Assembly: GCA_016719785.1 (NCBI GenBank)
Contig: JADJYJ010000034.1
Span: 105,667 to 169,666 of the forward strand
Direction of reading: 5' to 3'
DNA length: 64,000 nt
Source: Candidatus Amarolinea dominans
Lineage (GTDB): Bacteria; Chloroflexota; Anaerolineae; SSC4; Amarolineaceae
Shown in pieces: positions 1 through 8,962 of the stretch; within the stretch, counting starts at the first letter, position 1; each line of letters opens with the position of its first letter. A model generated the notes under the pieces. It worked only from the letters and a program-made list of their open reading frames with translations. It searched no databases and was not told the DNA's origin. The translations under genes were made by a program, and so were the position numbers.

Positions 1-1843
1 CGCCGGTGACCCCGCTGACGCCGATCATCGAGGCGTTGTCCGCGTTGCCCACCCACACACCAACCACCAAATCTGGAGTATATCCCACCGTCCAGTTATC
101 CTTCCAATCAGTGGTGGTCCCCGTTTTGACTGCGGCCGGCCGGTTGCCCGAAAGGCGCAGCAGGCTGTTGCGGCCAAAGGTGCGTACGCGCGCCTCGTTA
201 TCGCTCAGAATGTCGGTGATCAGGTAGGCCACCTGTGGACTGAGCACTTGCGCGCCTGGCCCGGTTGGCCCCATGCCCGGCAGGGCCTGACCGTCGCGGT
301 TCTCGATCTTCAGAATGGCAACCGGCGACACCCGGCGGCCGCCGCTGGCAAAAGCGCCGTACGCGGCGGTCAACTCGAGCAGGCGCACTTCGCCTCCGCC
401 CAGGGTCAGGGCCAGGCCCAGGGCATCCGTCTGCACGAACGAGGAGATGCCCAGGCGCTGCGCCTGATCCACCAACGCCGGCACGCCGATGAATTGCAGA
501 ACCTTGACCGCGGGGATGTTGAACGAATTGCCGAGGGCATCGCGCAGCAGCACCGGGCCGTGGAAATCGAGATCGTAGTTCAATGGAACATACGGCTCGC
601 CCTCACGCGTGGGAAAAACGGTGCGCACGTCAGCCACCAGCGTGGCTGGATTGAGCGGCGCGCGGCCGGCCGCCTGCGCACGAGCCGGGTCGAACGCGGC
701 CGCGTAAGTCAACGGCTTGATCGCGGAACCGGGCTGGCGCAGGCTCAAGGCCGCGTTGACATTGCCCTGGATACGATCATCGAAGTAGTCGGGGCTGCCG
801 ACCAGGGCCAAAATCTCGCCAGTCTGCGGATCGAGCGCCACCAATGCGGCGTTGTCCACGCGGCGGCTGAGCGGCGCCCGGCGATCCTCCTTGAGTTGGC
901 GCAGGCGGCGCTGCACGATGGCCTGCCCCTCCTGCTGCCAGTCAAGATCGAGAGTGGTGGTGACGCGCAGGCCGCCCTGGCGCAGCGCGTCCACGCCGAG
1001 TTGCTGTTCGAGCAGGCTGCTGACGTACATCACAAAATGGGGTGCGCGGATGGGAAACGTGTTGGTGTTGAATTGCAGCGGCTCTTGCCGGACTAAGTCA
1101 GCCTGTGCGGCTGACAGATAGCCCTGTTCCACCATCAGGCTGAGCACCGTGGCCTGGCGCTTGCGCGCGGCGCCAGCATCCAGCAACGGATTGTAGCGCG
1201 CGGGTGACTGCAGCAGGCCGATGAGCAGGGCGCACTGGGCAGTGTCCAACTCACGGGCCGACGCGCCCAAGTAGGCCTGACTGGCCGCCTCCAATCCGAC
1301 GGCAAAGTTGCCAAAGTAAACTTGATTGAGGTAGAGCGCCAACAGTTGATCCTTGCTGTAGGCTTGCTCCAGACGCCAGGCCAGCCAGGCTTCACGCAGC
1401 TTGCGACGCAGGGAAAGCTCGTAGCGCTCCTCTGCGCTCATCAGCAAATTGCGGGCCACCTGCTGCGTGATGGTCGAGGCGCCGCTGACCGTTTCACCGG
1501 CCTGGGTATTTTGCCACAGCGCACGGGCGATGGCGCTGAGATCAACGCCTGGATGCTGGTAGAAGTGCTTGTCCTCAGTGGCCACGGCGGCCTGGCGACA
1601 GGCCAGCGGCATGTCAGCCAGGGGCACCGACGCCTGCTTGCTGCCGTTGGGGTCAATCACCTCGTACAGCAGGCGGCCGTGGCGGTCCAGGATCAGCGTG
1701 GATGGCCGCTGCACGCGCTGCGCCACCGCTCCTGGCCCAGGTAGATCGGCCAGAAAGATGGCGTAGATCACCCCGGCCGTCAGCAGCGCCGTGAGCAAAA
1801 AGAAGATCATCAATTTGAAGGCAAGTCGCAAACGTTGTGTCAT
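1..1843 (-). CDS. Class A penicillin-binding protein (PBP1A-type), 3' end outside window
   Basis: Bifunctional peptidoglycan glycosyltransferase/transpeptidase anchored in the cytoplasmic membrane. The frame begins MTQRLRLAFKL with one hydrophobic anchor at about residues 8-30. The GT51 domain shows EDKHFYQHPG near residue 97 and GASTITQQVARN near 125. The transpeptidase domain shows the three penicillin-binding motifs: SAIK near residue 371, SFN near 439 and KTGT near 575. The gene has no stop in the window and runs off the left edge. The ATG at 1843 follows an AGGGA-like ribosome site. It is separated from the ligase gene upstream by a hairpin. Family assignment is secure; the paralogue (1A, 1F, 2A) cannot be told. 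Confidence 0.93.
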   Translation of the reverse strand, partial: MTQRLRLAFKLMIFFLLTALLTAGVIYAIFLADLPGPGAVAQRVQRPSTLILDRHGRLLYEVIDPNGSKQASVPLADMPLACRQAAVATEDKHFYQHPGVDLSAIARALWQNTQAGETVSGASTITQQVARNLLMSAEERYELSLRRKLREAWLAWRLEQAYSKDQLLALYLNQVYFGNFAVGLEAASQAYLGASARELDTAQCALLIGLLQSPARYNPLLDAGAARKRQATVLSLMVEQGYLSAAQADLVRQEPLQFNTNTFPIRAPHFVMYVSSLLEQQLGVDALRQGGLRVTTTLDLDWQQEGQAIVQRRLRQLKEDRRAPLSRRVDNAALVALDPQTGEILALVGSPDYFDDRIQGNVNAALSLRQPGSAIKPLTYAAAFDPARAQAAGRAPLNPATLVADVRTVFPTREGEPYVPLNYDLDFHGPVLLRDALGNSFNIPAVKVLQFIGVPALVDQAQRLGISSFVQTDALGLALTLGGGEVRLLELTAAYGAFASGGRRVSPVAILKIENRDGQALPGMGPTGPGAQVLSPQVAYLITDILSDNEARVRTFGRNSLLRLSGNRPAAVKTGTTTDWKDNWTVGYTPDLVVGVWVGNADNASMIGVSGVTG

Positions 1844-1845
1844 CA

Positions 1846-1921
1846 GCAAAAAATCCCTGAATCCCAAACCAGACGTGGGGTGGTCTCATCGTCAAACAAA
1901 ACGTGCCACGCTTGGGTTTGG
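1846..1921 (-). terminator. Putative terminator hairpin after the OleC-like ligase
   Basis: An imperfect inverted repeat (arms about 1863-1878 and 1906-1921) lies 15 bases past the ligase stop. On the minus strand it is followed about 10 nt later by a run of six T (1847-1852 region). The T run sits just before the PBP start codon, so the structure may also act on expression of the PBP. Read by eye; no folding energy was computed. Confidence 0.4.
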
Positions 1922-1935
1922 TTCCTACGGCCACC

Positions 1936-3705
1936 TCATGAACGAGTGATGGCAAACGGGCGCCGCGCCACCCACTGCGCCAGGCGGTCGCGGAAAATCT
2001 TGGCATTGTGGCGGCGGTCAACTGGAAAGCCAGGGTGGAAAGCGAAGCTGGTCAATCGAGATGTCAGAACAAACCGGACCCCAAGTGTACGGAGTTCCGC
2101 GACAAACTGAGCACGGGCCTGGACCGTGCGTGGGAAATGCCCTGGCAGCGGCTCGATCAAAATGACGGGCTGCGGTCCGCCTGCGGGAGCGTCTCTGTCC
2201 GACGGACCGGGCACCAGCGCCGAACGATAAACCCGTGGATGCTGATTGAACACGTTTTCGACGGGGTCGCTGAACAGCGGCGAGCCAGCGGGCCACTCCA
2301 GCCGATCGGCCTTGCGGCCACAAAACCACACCCGCCCCTGCTCATCAAGATAACCGACATCGCCGGTGCGGTGCCACGTGCCCTCAGCAGCTGGAATTTT
2401 CGCCAGGCGGTCGGCCTGCGGGCGCTGAAAATAGGCCACAGAGACGGCGGGACCGCGTACAACGATTTCCCCCGCCTGTCCGGGCGGCAGCCGCAGCGCC
2501 TGATCCCAGGCCGCCAGCGGCGCGTCGGTGATGCGGATGATCGCCAATTCGATGCCCGGCGCCGGTCGCCCCACACAGGTACCGTGGATCGGCTCAGGGC
2601 GAGCGGCGCGGGCCGCCAGAATTTCCGCGCCCAACGGCGCGGTCATCGTCAGAGCTTCGGTGGCGCCGTAGGGAGTGCAGGTGTCGCCGCCCGGCGCCAG
2701 CAGGCCGCGGAAACGTGCCAGCAGCGAGGCACGGACCGGGGCGCCGGCCATCAGGACGCGACGCAGCGTGGGCAGGGTGATCTGCTGCGCCTGGCAGTAG
2801 CGCGTCACCGGTTCCCAGAGCGCGGGGGAGCCGAAGGCCAGCGTGACCCGCTGGTCGTGAATCATCTGCACGAGGCGCGCCGGGTTGACCTGCGCCGGCC
2901 GCGTGACATCCAGGTCGGGCAGGGCGGCGGTGAGGCCGAGCAGGATATCGAACAGGGCAAAGAGCGGAAAAGCGGCGAGGTCAATGTCGTCGGCCCGCGC
3001 GCCGAACAGATCGCCCAATTGTGCCAGCAGAGCGGCGAACATGCTGGTTGTGTAAATGGCGCCCTTGGGCAGGCCGGTGCTGCCGGTGGTGTATGTCACC
3101 GCCACGGGGTCGTGCGGGGCGACAGAGGCCAGAGGAAATGGCTGCGGTTGTGGCCGATTCATCTGCGGCAGACCAAAGCGCCCAGGCCAGCGGCGCGCGA
3201 CGGTGATCCAGGTGCGGACAGAGCGGAACGCCCGCGGCGCGGCCAGGCGCGTTGCATGCACCAGGGGGATGCCGATGACGGCCTGTGGCTGCGCCTCGGC
3301 CACGCAAGTGAGCAGGCGGCGAAAACCAACCGTGGGATCAATGAAAATCGGCAAGGCCCCGATCTTGAGCAAGGCCAGGGCAATCAGGAGCAAATCGAGG
3401 CCCGGGCGCACAAACAGCAGGGTGCGAACGCCCTGTTGCACGCCAGCCGCGGCCAACCCGTGGGCATAAGCGTCGGTCAGCGCTTCCAGGTCGGCGTAGG
3501 TGCGCGTGGCGTAGACAGGGCGACCATCAACCTGACGCCGCGCCACGAAGATGACCGCTGGCTTCTGTGGTTGCTGTTGTGCCCAATGGCGCAGGTGGGT
3601 CGCCAGGTTGTGCTCACGGTCGGGTTCCTGACGGACGCGCTGCCCGCTGCTGCAATCGTTCGAACTGATCTCCTGCACCGCCACTCTCGATGTCCACCTC
3701 CACAA
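1936..3705 (-). CDS. oleC: OleC-like AMP-dependent synthetase/ligase
   Basis: ANL-superfamily adenylate-forming enzyme of 589 residues. The AMP-binding loop YTTGSTGLPKGAIYT lies near residue 205, and TPYGATEALTM and WFCGRKADR follow. The C-terminal signature HNAKIFRDRLAQW and the overall pattern match OleC (beta-lactone synthetase of long-chain olefin biosynthesis, formerly called fatty-acid-CoA ligase or peptide synthase) better than FadD. OleC converts beta-hydroxy acids to beta-lactones with ATP. The usual partners OleA, OleB and OleD are not adjacent, so the substrate is open. The first Met is taken as start; the first 30 residues carry no family motif, so a later non-ATG start is possible. 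Long open frames on the opposite strand are shadows. Confidence 0.82.
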   Translation of the reverse strand: MWRWTSRVAVQEISSNDCSSGQRVRQEPDREHNLATHLRHWAQQQPQKPAVIFVARRQVDGRPVYATRTYADLEALTDAYAHGLAAAGVQQGVRTLLFVRPGLDLLLIALALLKIGALPIFIDPTVGFRRLLTCVAEAQPQAVIGIPLVHATRLAAPRAFRSVRTWITVARRWPGRFGLPQMNRPQPQPFPLASVAPHDPVAVTYTTGSTGLPKGAIYTTSMFAALLAQLGDLFGARADDIDLAAFPLFALFDILLGLTAALPDLDVTRPAQVNPARLVQMIHDQRVTLAFGSPALWEPVTRYCQAQQITLPTLRRVLMAGAPVRASLLARFRGLLAPGGDTCTPYGATEALTMTAPLGAEILAARAARPEPIHGTCVGRPAPGIELAIIRITDAPLAAWDQALRLPPGQAGEIVVRGPAVSVAYFQRPQADRLAKIPAAEGTWHRTGDVGYLDEQGRVWFCGRKADRLEWPAGSPLFSDPVENVFNQHPRVYRSALVPGPSDRDAPAGGPQPVILIEPLPGHFPRTVQARAQFVAELRTLGVRFVLTSRLTSFAFHPGFPVDRRHNAKIFRDRLAQWVARRPFAITRS

Positions 3706-3747
3706 CCGCTAGTCCGCGCAGCCGGTGAATTCCCTGCCGAAAGGGCA

Positions 3748-4857
3748 CTATGTCTGCTTTTTACCCCGGGCTGGCAGCGCCAATGTGCTGGCGCGATAAA
3801 CACGCTGCCATTCGCTGAGCGTTGGCGCGACCTTGAGTCCCTCGTGCAGCGCGCGCAAGATGCCAACATCCTCGATTCGGTAGATGTCCGGCAGCAAAGC
3901 GATGCCCTCGCTACCATACTTCAGTTCCAGTCCCAGTTCAATACCGGCCAGCAGCCCTTGGCGTAACCCTGTCGCCTCCCCCTGCTGCATGCCCTGCTGG
4001 ATGCCCTGCTGCATGCCCTGCTGCATGCCCTGCTGCATGCCCTGCTGCATGCCCTGCTCAAATCCCTCGTGCAATCCTTGCTCCAATCCCCTACGCATTC
4101 CGATGCGCTCAACGCTTGTGATATAAGTCATGTGTCGTTCCTCCTCATAGGCTGCAATCTCCTGCCACACATCGGCCTCGACAGCATCTGGTAATGCAAG
4201 AACCCAGTCAATAAAGCGAAACAGGTTCAGGATTTCCTGCCGTTCGACCCCTCGCTCATGGAGTTGATGAATCAGTGCCAGCTTCCACATCTTGCGTTGT
4301 TGAACATCGTCTCTTGTCTCTTGCGCCTTCAAGTGCGCCATCACCACGGTGGCAAAAGGGTTCTTGCTTGCGGTCAGGTCGCCCCAGTGGGCGGCGTAAT
4401 CCAGCAACTTCACTGCCGGAAAATGAAACGATACTCTGCTGCCCCATAGGTCGTATCCATATTCATTGGGGCGCCAGGTTGCGCTGCGGTCCGCCAGTAC
4501 CACCAGGCTCGCCACTCGCCGTTGGTAACGGTCGAACAGGCGATAGTTGTACACGTAAATCCGCTCCGCAAACGCAGGTTCGTATTGTCCCTGCACTTCG
4601 ATGTGGATCAATACCCACGCTTCCTGCCCGTCCGCCTGCCAAACTCGTACCAGCTTATCGCCGATACGCCGCCCCAACACCGCGTCACGCACCACCTTCT
4701 GCAGTTCCTTGTCCAGGAATTCGTACCCCTTATCCCAGTCAATGCCTGCCCAGACCGCAGGAAAGAAGAAGTTCGTGAACTGCTCGAAGTAGGTCTCCAG
4801 CACGTCTTTCCAGGGGGTATCGTAATCGGCCTGTAGCTCTTTCGTTGCTCCTGTCAC
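3748..4857 (-). CDS. Rpn-family PD-(D/E)XK nuclease / putative transposase with Gln-rich repeat
   Basis: About 369 residues. The N-terminal half resembles the recombination-promoting nuclease (Rpn/YhgA-like, PDDEXK) family: early D-x-K region and IHIEVQGQ (the E-x-Q core) near residue 90, followed by RIYVYNYRLFDRY. A repeat QGMQ(Q) occupies about residues 265-295, followed by the segment GLELKYGSEG. Family members promote RecA-independent recombination in E. coli. I start at the GTG at 4857 because AAGGAGG lies 5 nt upstream; an in-frame GTG at 4863 overlaps that site. No terminal inverted repeats were seen, so it is not called an insertion sequence. Confidence 0.8.
   Translation of the reverse strand: MTGATKELQADYDTPWKDVLETYFEQFTNFFFPAVWAGIDWDKGYEFLDKELQKVVRDAVLGRRIGDKLVRVWQADGQEAWVLIHIEVQGQYEPAFAERIYVYNYRLFDRYQRRVASLVVLADRSATWRPNEYGYDLWGSRVSFHFPAVKLLDYAAHWGDLTASKNPFATVVMAHLKAQETRDDVQQRKMWKLALIHQLHERGVERQEILNLFRFIDWVLALPDAVEADVWQEIAAYEEERHMTYITSVERIGMRRGLEQGLHEGFEQGMQQGMQQGMQQGMQQGIQQGMQQGEATGLRQGLLAGIELGLELKYGSEGIALLPDIYRIEDVGILRALHEGLKVAPTLSEWQRVYRASTLALPARGKKQT
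3981..4058. repeat. 12-bp tandem repeat inside the Rpn nuclease gene
   Basis: About six copies of a 12-base unit (CAGGGCATGCAG on the minus strand) encode repeating QGMQ. One copy differs by a base (ATC for ATG). The unit is a multiple of three, so copy-number change keeps the frame. It is coding, with no spacers, and is not a CRISPR array. Confidence 0.85.
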
Positions 4858-4879
4858 AGCCACCTCCTTCCGCGCTCAG

Positions 4880-4909
4880 AGTATAGCACATCAAGATCGT
4901 CCCATGCAA
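4880..4909 (-). promoter_or_regulatory. Putative sigma-70 promoter of the Rpn nuclease gene
   Basis: On the minus strand TTGCAT (4909-4904), an 18-base spacer and TATACT (4885-4880) precede the GTG start by about 23 bases. The -10 is a good match; the -35 is moderate. Confidence 0.45.
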
Positions 4910-4925
4910 CCCACAACGCAGGCAA

Positions 4926-6893
4926 TCATCCCGCCAGCGCTTTGTCAATCTCCGCCTTGGTGCGCGCGATGGCCGCGGCCAGTTCGTCGTCGCTGGTCTT
5001 GAGCTGCGCCAACTGATCCTCCAGTTGGTTCAGCGTACGCACGTAGCGACCGCGCAGTTGGCCTTCCTCGCCCTGCTCTTTGAGCGCCCCCAGGTTACCC
5101 TGCACCACCTTCTGCTGATTGAAGATGGCCTGACGGTTCGTCTCGTTCTTGCGCACGCTCGTTTCGTGCTCAGCCAGGCGATCGTGCAGCGCCAGGATCG
5201 CCTTGATGCGATCGAAGGCGGCTTGATCGAGCAGATGGTCGCGCAGCCAGCGTTGCAGGGTATCGAAGCGTTGATTGCGAACCTCTTCCCGCCGCGCCAC
5301 CAAGCGGCGCTGGGCGGCCGTAAACACGGCCACGCTGTGCGCCTTGACCTGCACCAAGTAACGATAGGCATCGGCCGTGGTTTCGACCGGGTCAGGCGTG
5401 TCGAACGGGGTGTAGTTGGCCAGGCGCGGGTGCTCCAGGGTCACGTTGACCGCCTGGTCGTTGCGGTTCTCGACGCGGTAGGTGACGCGCTGGATCTGAT
5501 ATTCCTGCAAGGAAAGCAGCCCATTGGCGATGTTGACCGAAACCAGCAACTGCTCGTTGGTCGTCTCCTCCGTCACCTTGACGCCCAAGTCAACCGCGTA
5601 AGCCAGGAAGATTTCGCCGCCGGGCGCGGTGAAGGGAAGCATGGCCTCGCCCGCGTACTCGCCGGCCTCCACCACCGTCAACGGCCCGCGCTCCAGGGTC
5701 AAGCCGGTCTCATTCTTGAAACGCGCGGTAATGACGGGGTTCAGCGGGTGCTTGCGACCATTGTAGATGCGCTCCTTGCGTAGGGCCGGCTGCGCCTGCA
5801 GAATCGGCACCATCGCCGAGCGCCCGCGCTTGACCGTCACCGGGTTGGCCACCACGTAGCTGAAGAATTCGCCTTGCGCCTGGCCTGTTGCCGCCACCAC
5901 GGTAGATTGAGAAAGATCGGCTGCGCTCATCTTGGCGGCAGGCGCCGGCGCTTGCCGCTCATCGGCCATCATCGTGCGGCCCAGGGCACGCACACCGCGC
6001 ATCGCGGGCGGGGGAGATGACAACGCCTCAGCAAATTCCACCGGCCGCGCCACCGCGCGCGCCTCTTCCCTGACCACCGGCCGCTCCGGGGTAAAGGGCG
6101 TGTAGAGATCGTAAATAAAGCTGACCGGCATCCCGGCCACAAAGGTCAGATGCACATTTTCCAGATCTTCATCGAAGGTGTTGTCGAACAGCCCCCACCC
6201 CTGCAAAACACTCAGCGGCTTGCCGTCCTGCTCATCGGCTACCAGGCGATAGCTGACCCGCCAGATGGGGCTAGGCGCAATGTAACTGACGACCAGGTCA
6301 GAGGGACCAGGCGCCAGGCGCACCGTGACCGAGCGCTTCTCGTCCTCCATCAGGCTGGTGTCGAGAAAATAGGCCAGGTCGCCGGCGGCGCGTGCGTCCA
6401 CCAGGTTCAGTTGGCGGATATCGCTGACGGGAAGGGTGCGCACCGCGGCCTGACCGGGAACAAAAATCGAGAGGAGCGTAGCGGTCAGCGGCTCACGCTT
6501 GCCGGGTAGGTCCACGCCCACCGCGATACCGGCCAGGGTTTCACCGGCTGTGATCACTTCGACCGCGCGGCCGCGCACATCGCGCAGCAGATCGCGCAGG
6601 CTGGCGCCGTCCGAGAGTTGAATGGACGAGCGGGCCAGGAGCGCGGCCTTATCCTCCGGCGTGGCATAATCCATGCCGAGCACCTGGCCGCCGCCCACGG
6701 TGAACGCGGTCAGGCTCTTGAGGATGTCGTTCATCTCGTCCCTGCGGAACTGCAAAGAAGCCATGGATGCAGTGGAGGCAGTGGAGGCAGTGGAGGCAGT
6801 GGATGAAGTGTCGGTGTCCACTGTGCCCCGGCGCTGATAAAAACCGACGCCATGTTTGTAGAGAGTCATCTTGACAATGGGAAGCGTATTCAT
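4926..6893 (-). CDS. DUF4139 domain-containing protein
   Basis: A 655-residue protein that opens MNTLPIVKMTLYKHGVGFY and contains the DUF4139-type pattern (APSPIWRVSYRLV near residue 210; late GPLTVVEAGEYAGEAMLPF), with a helical, charged C-terminus (about residues 560-655, likely coiled coil). No signal peptide is seen. Members of this family are of unknown function; eukaryotic and bacterial homologues are described only loosely. I start at 6893 rather than the ATG 30 bases upstream because AAAGG lies about 9 nt before it and the conserved N-terminus starts there. A Thr-Ala-Ser repeat near residues 30-43 is peculiar to this copy. Confidence 0.72.
   Translation of the reverse strand: MNTLPIVKMTLYKHGVGFYQRRGTVDTDTSSTASTASTASTASMASLQFRRDEMNDILKSLTAFTVGGGQVLGMDYATPEDKAALLARSSIQLSDGASLRDLLRDVRGRAVEVITAGETLAGIAVGVDLPGKREPLTATLLSIFVPGQAAVRTLPVSDIRQLNLVDARAAGDLAYFLDTSLMEDEKRSVTVRLAPGPSDLVVSYIAPSPIWRVSYRLVADEQDGKPLSVLQGWGLFDNTFDEDLENVHLTFVAGMPVSFIYDLYTPFTPERPVVREEARAVARPVEFAEALSSPPPAMRGVRALGRTMMADERQAPAPAAKMSAADLSQSTVVAATGQAQGEFFSYVVANPVTVKRGRSAMVPILQAQPALRKERIYNGRKHPLNPVITARFKNETGLTLERGPLTVVEAGEYAGEAMLPFTAPGGEIFLAYAVDLGVKVTEETTNEQLLVSVNIANGLLSLQEYQIQRVTYRVENRNDQAVNVTLEHPRLANYTPFDTPDPVETTADAYRYLVQVKAHSVAVFTAAQRRLVARREEVRNQRFDTLQRWLRDHLLDQAAFDRIKAILALHDRLAEHETSVRKNETNRQAIFNQQKVVQGNLGALKEQGEEGQLRGRYVRTLNQLEDQLAQLKTSDDELAAAIARTKAEIDKALAG
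6764..6803. repeat. 9-bp tandem repeat in the DUF4139 gene
   Basis: Four to five copies of a GGAGGCAGT-like 9-base unit encode repeated Thr-Ala-Ser close to the N-terminus. Length is a multiple of three, so the frame survives copy-number change. Confidence 0.8.
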
Positions 6894-6911
6894 GAGCAAG
6901 CGCCTTTCTGT

Positions 6912-6953
6912 GCAGAAAAACAAAACATCGGAAGCCGGCGGTGGCTTCCGATG
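6912..6953 (-). terminator. Rho-independent terminator of the WS/DGAT gene
   Basis: A perfect 11-bp stem (6926-6936 with 6943-6953, CATCGGAAGCC) and a 6-nt loop are followed on the minus strand by a T-rich tract (TTTTGTTTTT). It lies between the WS/DGAT stop and the DUF4139 start, so these two genes are separate transcription units unless read-through occurs. Confidence 0.85.
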
Positions 6954-7035
6954 TCAATGGTGTCAATAAAAACCGATGGCCAGCCGGCCTCAAGCTATGG
7001 TCCTGCCGGGGCAGGTGCGGGTAGTGAGTGCCCGG

Positions 7036-8883
7036 TCAGACCTGATGAACGCGGCAGTAAGCCGAACCGGCCAGGGCGACATTTTTGCACGAACGGCCCG
7101 ATTTGGTCACGGCCACACAGGGTTGCGGTGTTGCCAGGGTCACGGGCATCTCGATCTGCGCCGCGTGCGTGCCGTTGATCGGCACGGTGGGCGTGAACAA
7201 CACCGGTGGTTCCGCGACGACTGCGACTGCCGTCTCAATCAGAGTCTCATGCACGAGCAACGGCACGGCCGGAGCCTCTGGCACCGCCAAAGCCTGCATG
7301 AGATCTTCCACGCCTGCGGTCGCAGCCGGCTCATCTACAGCGATGGTCTCGACCGGTTGTCTGCGCCGGCGCGGCTGTTTGACCGGGGCGGGTGTGACGG
7401 TGGGGCTGTCCGCGGCCTGGTCCGGGGCGGGCGTGGCCGCAGCCGGTTCGGTCGGAGCCGCCAGCGCAGGGTGCGCCAGGGTTTGTGTCTGCTGGGCGAA
7501 GGCTAACAGATCCACAAACTCCTGTTCGAAATACTCGTTGATCTTTTCTGGATCGGGTACCAAGCCGGTGTCGGTCGCAATGCCGAGCACCACCGTGTCG
7601 TTGTAGCTGAAGATGCTGACGCCCAGACCCATGCGACCCGACTGCGGCACCCAAAACATGTTTGTGACGATCTTCTGACCGGCGAAGTAGACTGCCTGGC
7701 GCGGGCCAGGCACGTTGGTCATCACGGCCGAGGACTTCATGCCGAAGATGTTGACCATCTGATCGGCTACTTGAATGGGCATCAGGCCCAGGGTATTGAG
7801 AATCTGAAAGGCGACGAGCGCTTCCGGCGTGTTCTTGATGTCGTCCATGCGCTGCTTGAGCTCGTGCAAGCGCTCCCTCGGGTCAACCAGGTAGATGGGC
7901 AGGGAGAGGTAGATGAGGCCAAAACGATTGCCCAGCTTGTACGCCTCTTCGAGCGGCCGCAAGTTGACAGGCACCATGGCGCGGATATTGATGCCGTCGG
8001 TTGGGTCGTCGCGAAATTCCATGTATCGGCGCAGCGCGCCGGTCATCGCCGTCAGCAGCACATCGTTAACCGTGCCGCCCAGCGCCTTACCAATGAGCTT
8101 AACGTTGGCTAGTGGGATCGCTTGGGACCAGGCGACACGCTTGGACACGCCCAGGGAACCCTTGTAGACCGTGTGCGGATCAGGGCCGAGAAGCAGAATC
8201 TTGCCCAGGGCGGCGGCCGCACTGGCGCCTTGGGACGCCAAATCCAGGGCGTGACTGGGGTTGGTCAGTGTCTCCAAACCTTCATGAATCAACGTATCAG
8301 TCACCTTGCGTGCGGTGGAAACCATGCCCAAGGCGCTGCGCAGGGTACTCTCCAGCCAACCAGGCGAGTGGCGTTCCTGGCGTTCGGGGGGCGTCGGGTA
8401 GGGCGCATCGGGGTCGGTGTCGGTACTGGAGAGCATGACGTGCATCAGCGCGATACCATCGGCGATGCAGTGGTGCAGCCGCATGAGCAAGACGCTGCCT
8501 TCGCCGTAATTTTCGATGTAGTGCATCTGCCACAACGGTTTGGAGAAATCGAGCGGCGTACTCATCAGGTCGCTGATAAAATCTTGCAGCGCGGTCTTGT
8601 CCCCCGGAGGCGGCAGAGCAATCCGGTGGATGTGAGAGTTGAGATCAAAATTGCGATCGGTGATCCAATAGGCCTTGTTGCCTTGCCTCACCACCTTGTG
8701 CCGAAAACGGCTGAAGCGTTCTACCCAGCGATATTGCACGGTATCGCGCAGACGCGTGAAATCAACCGGTTTGTCGAAAATGAAAAGGCCCGACACCATC
8801 ATCAGATTGGTGGAGTCCTCCATGTGTAGCCAGGCCGTATCTACGTTGCCCAGCGGAATTCCATAGCGGATACTGTCACTCAT
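7036..8883 (-). CDS. Wax ester synthase/diacylglycerol acyltransferase (WS/DGAT) with C-terminal Cys/His tail
   Basis: Acyl-CoA-dependent O-acyltransferase for wax ester or triacylglycerol synthesis, 615 residues. The catalytic HHxxxDG is present as HHCIADG near residue 135, and the C-terminal half of the fold shows NVPGPR. The enzyme proper ends near residue 465; the family is usually about 450-480 residues. The rest is an Ala/Pro/Thr-rich linker ending in a compact C-x(9)-C-x(10)-C-x(3)-H pattern (from CVAVTKSGRSCK), like small DUF5763-type tails. The start at 8883 is set by AAGGAGG 5 nt upstream. It is followed by a strong terminator. Likely lipid-storage role; tail function unknown. Confidence 0.88.
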   Translation of the reverse strand: MSDSIRYGIPLGNVDTAWLHMEDSTNLMMVSGLFIFDKPVDFTRLRDTVQYRWVERFSRFRHKVVRQGNKAYWITDRNFDLNSHIHRIALPPPGDKTALQDFISDLMSTPLDFSKPLWQMHYIENYGEGSVLLMRLHHCIADGIALMHVMLSSTDTDPDAPYPTPPERQERHSPGWLESTLRSALGMVSTARKVTDTLIHEGLETLTNPSHALDLASQGASAAAALGKILLLGPDPHTVYKGSLGVSKRVAWSQAIPLANVKLIGKALGGTVNDVLLTAMTGALRRYMEFRDDPTDGINIRAMVPVNLRPLEEAYKLGNRFGLIYLSLPIYLVDPRERLHELKQRMDDIKNTPEALVAFQILNTLGLMPIQVADQMVNIFGMKSSAVMTNVPGPRQAVYFAGQKIVTNMFWVPQSGRMGLGVSIFSYNDTVVLGIATDTGLVPDPEKINEYFEQEFVDLLAFAQQTQTLAHPALAAPTEPAAATPAPDQAADSPTVTPAPVKQPRRRRQPVETIAVDEPAATAGVEDLMQALAVPEAPAVPLLVHETLIETAVAVVAEPPVLFTPTVPINGTHAAQIEMPVTLATPQPCVAVTKSGRSCKNVALAGSAYCRVHQV

Positions 8884-8962
8884 AGCCCCTCCTTGAACGT
8901 CCCCTCTTACTTGCCAGGAGCGTTGATTCTTGCCTACACTATAAATCCTACGCACCAAAATG

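Noticed and set aside
2008..3966. Long open frame of about 650 codons on the plus strand opposite the OleC-like gene
   Set aside because: High-GC DNA opens the antisense frames; the translation has no family motif, whereas the minus frame has all ligase motifs.
3748..4857. Insertion sequence around the Rpn-type nuclease
   Set aside because: No terminal inverted repeats or target-site duplications were found in 3706-3747 or 4864-4925.
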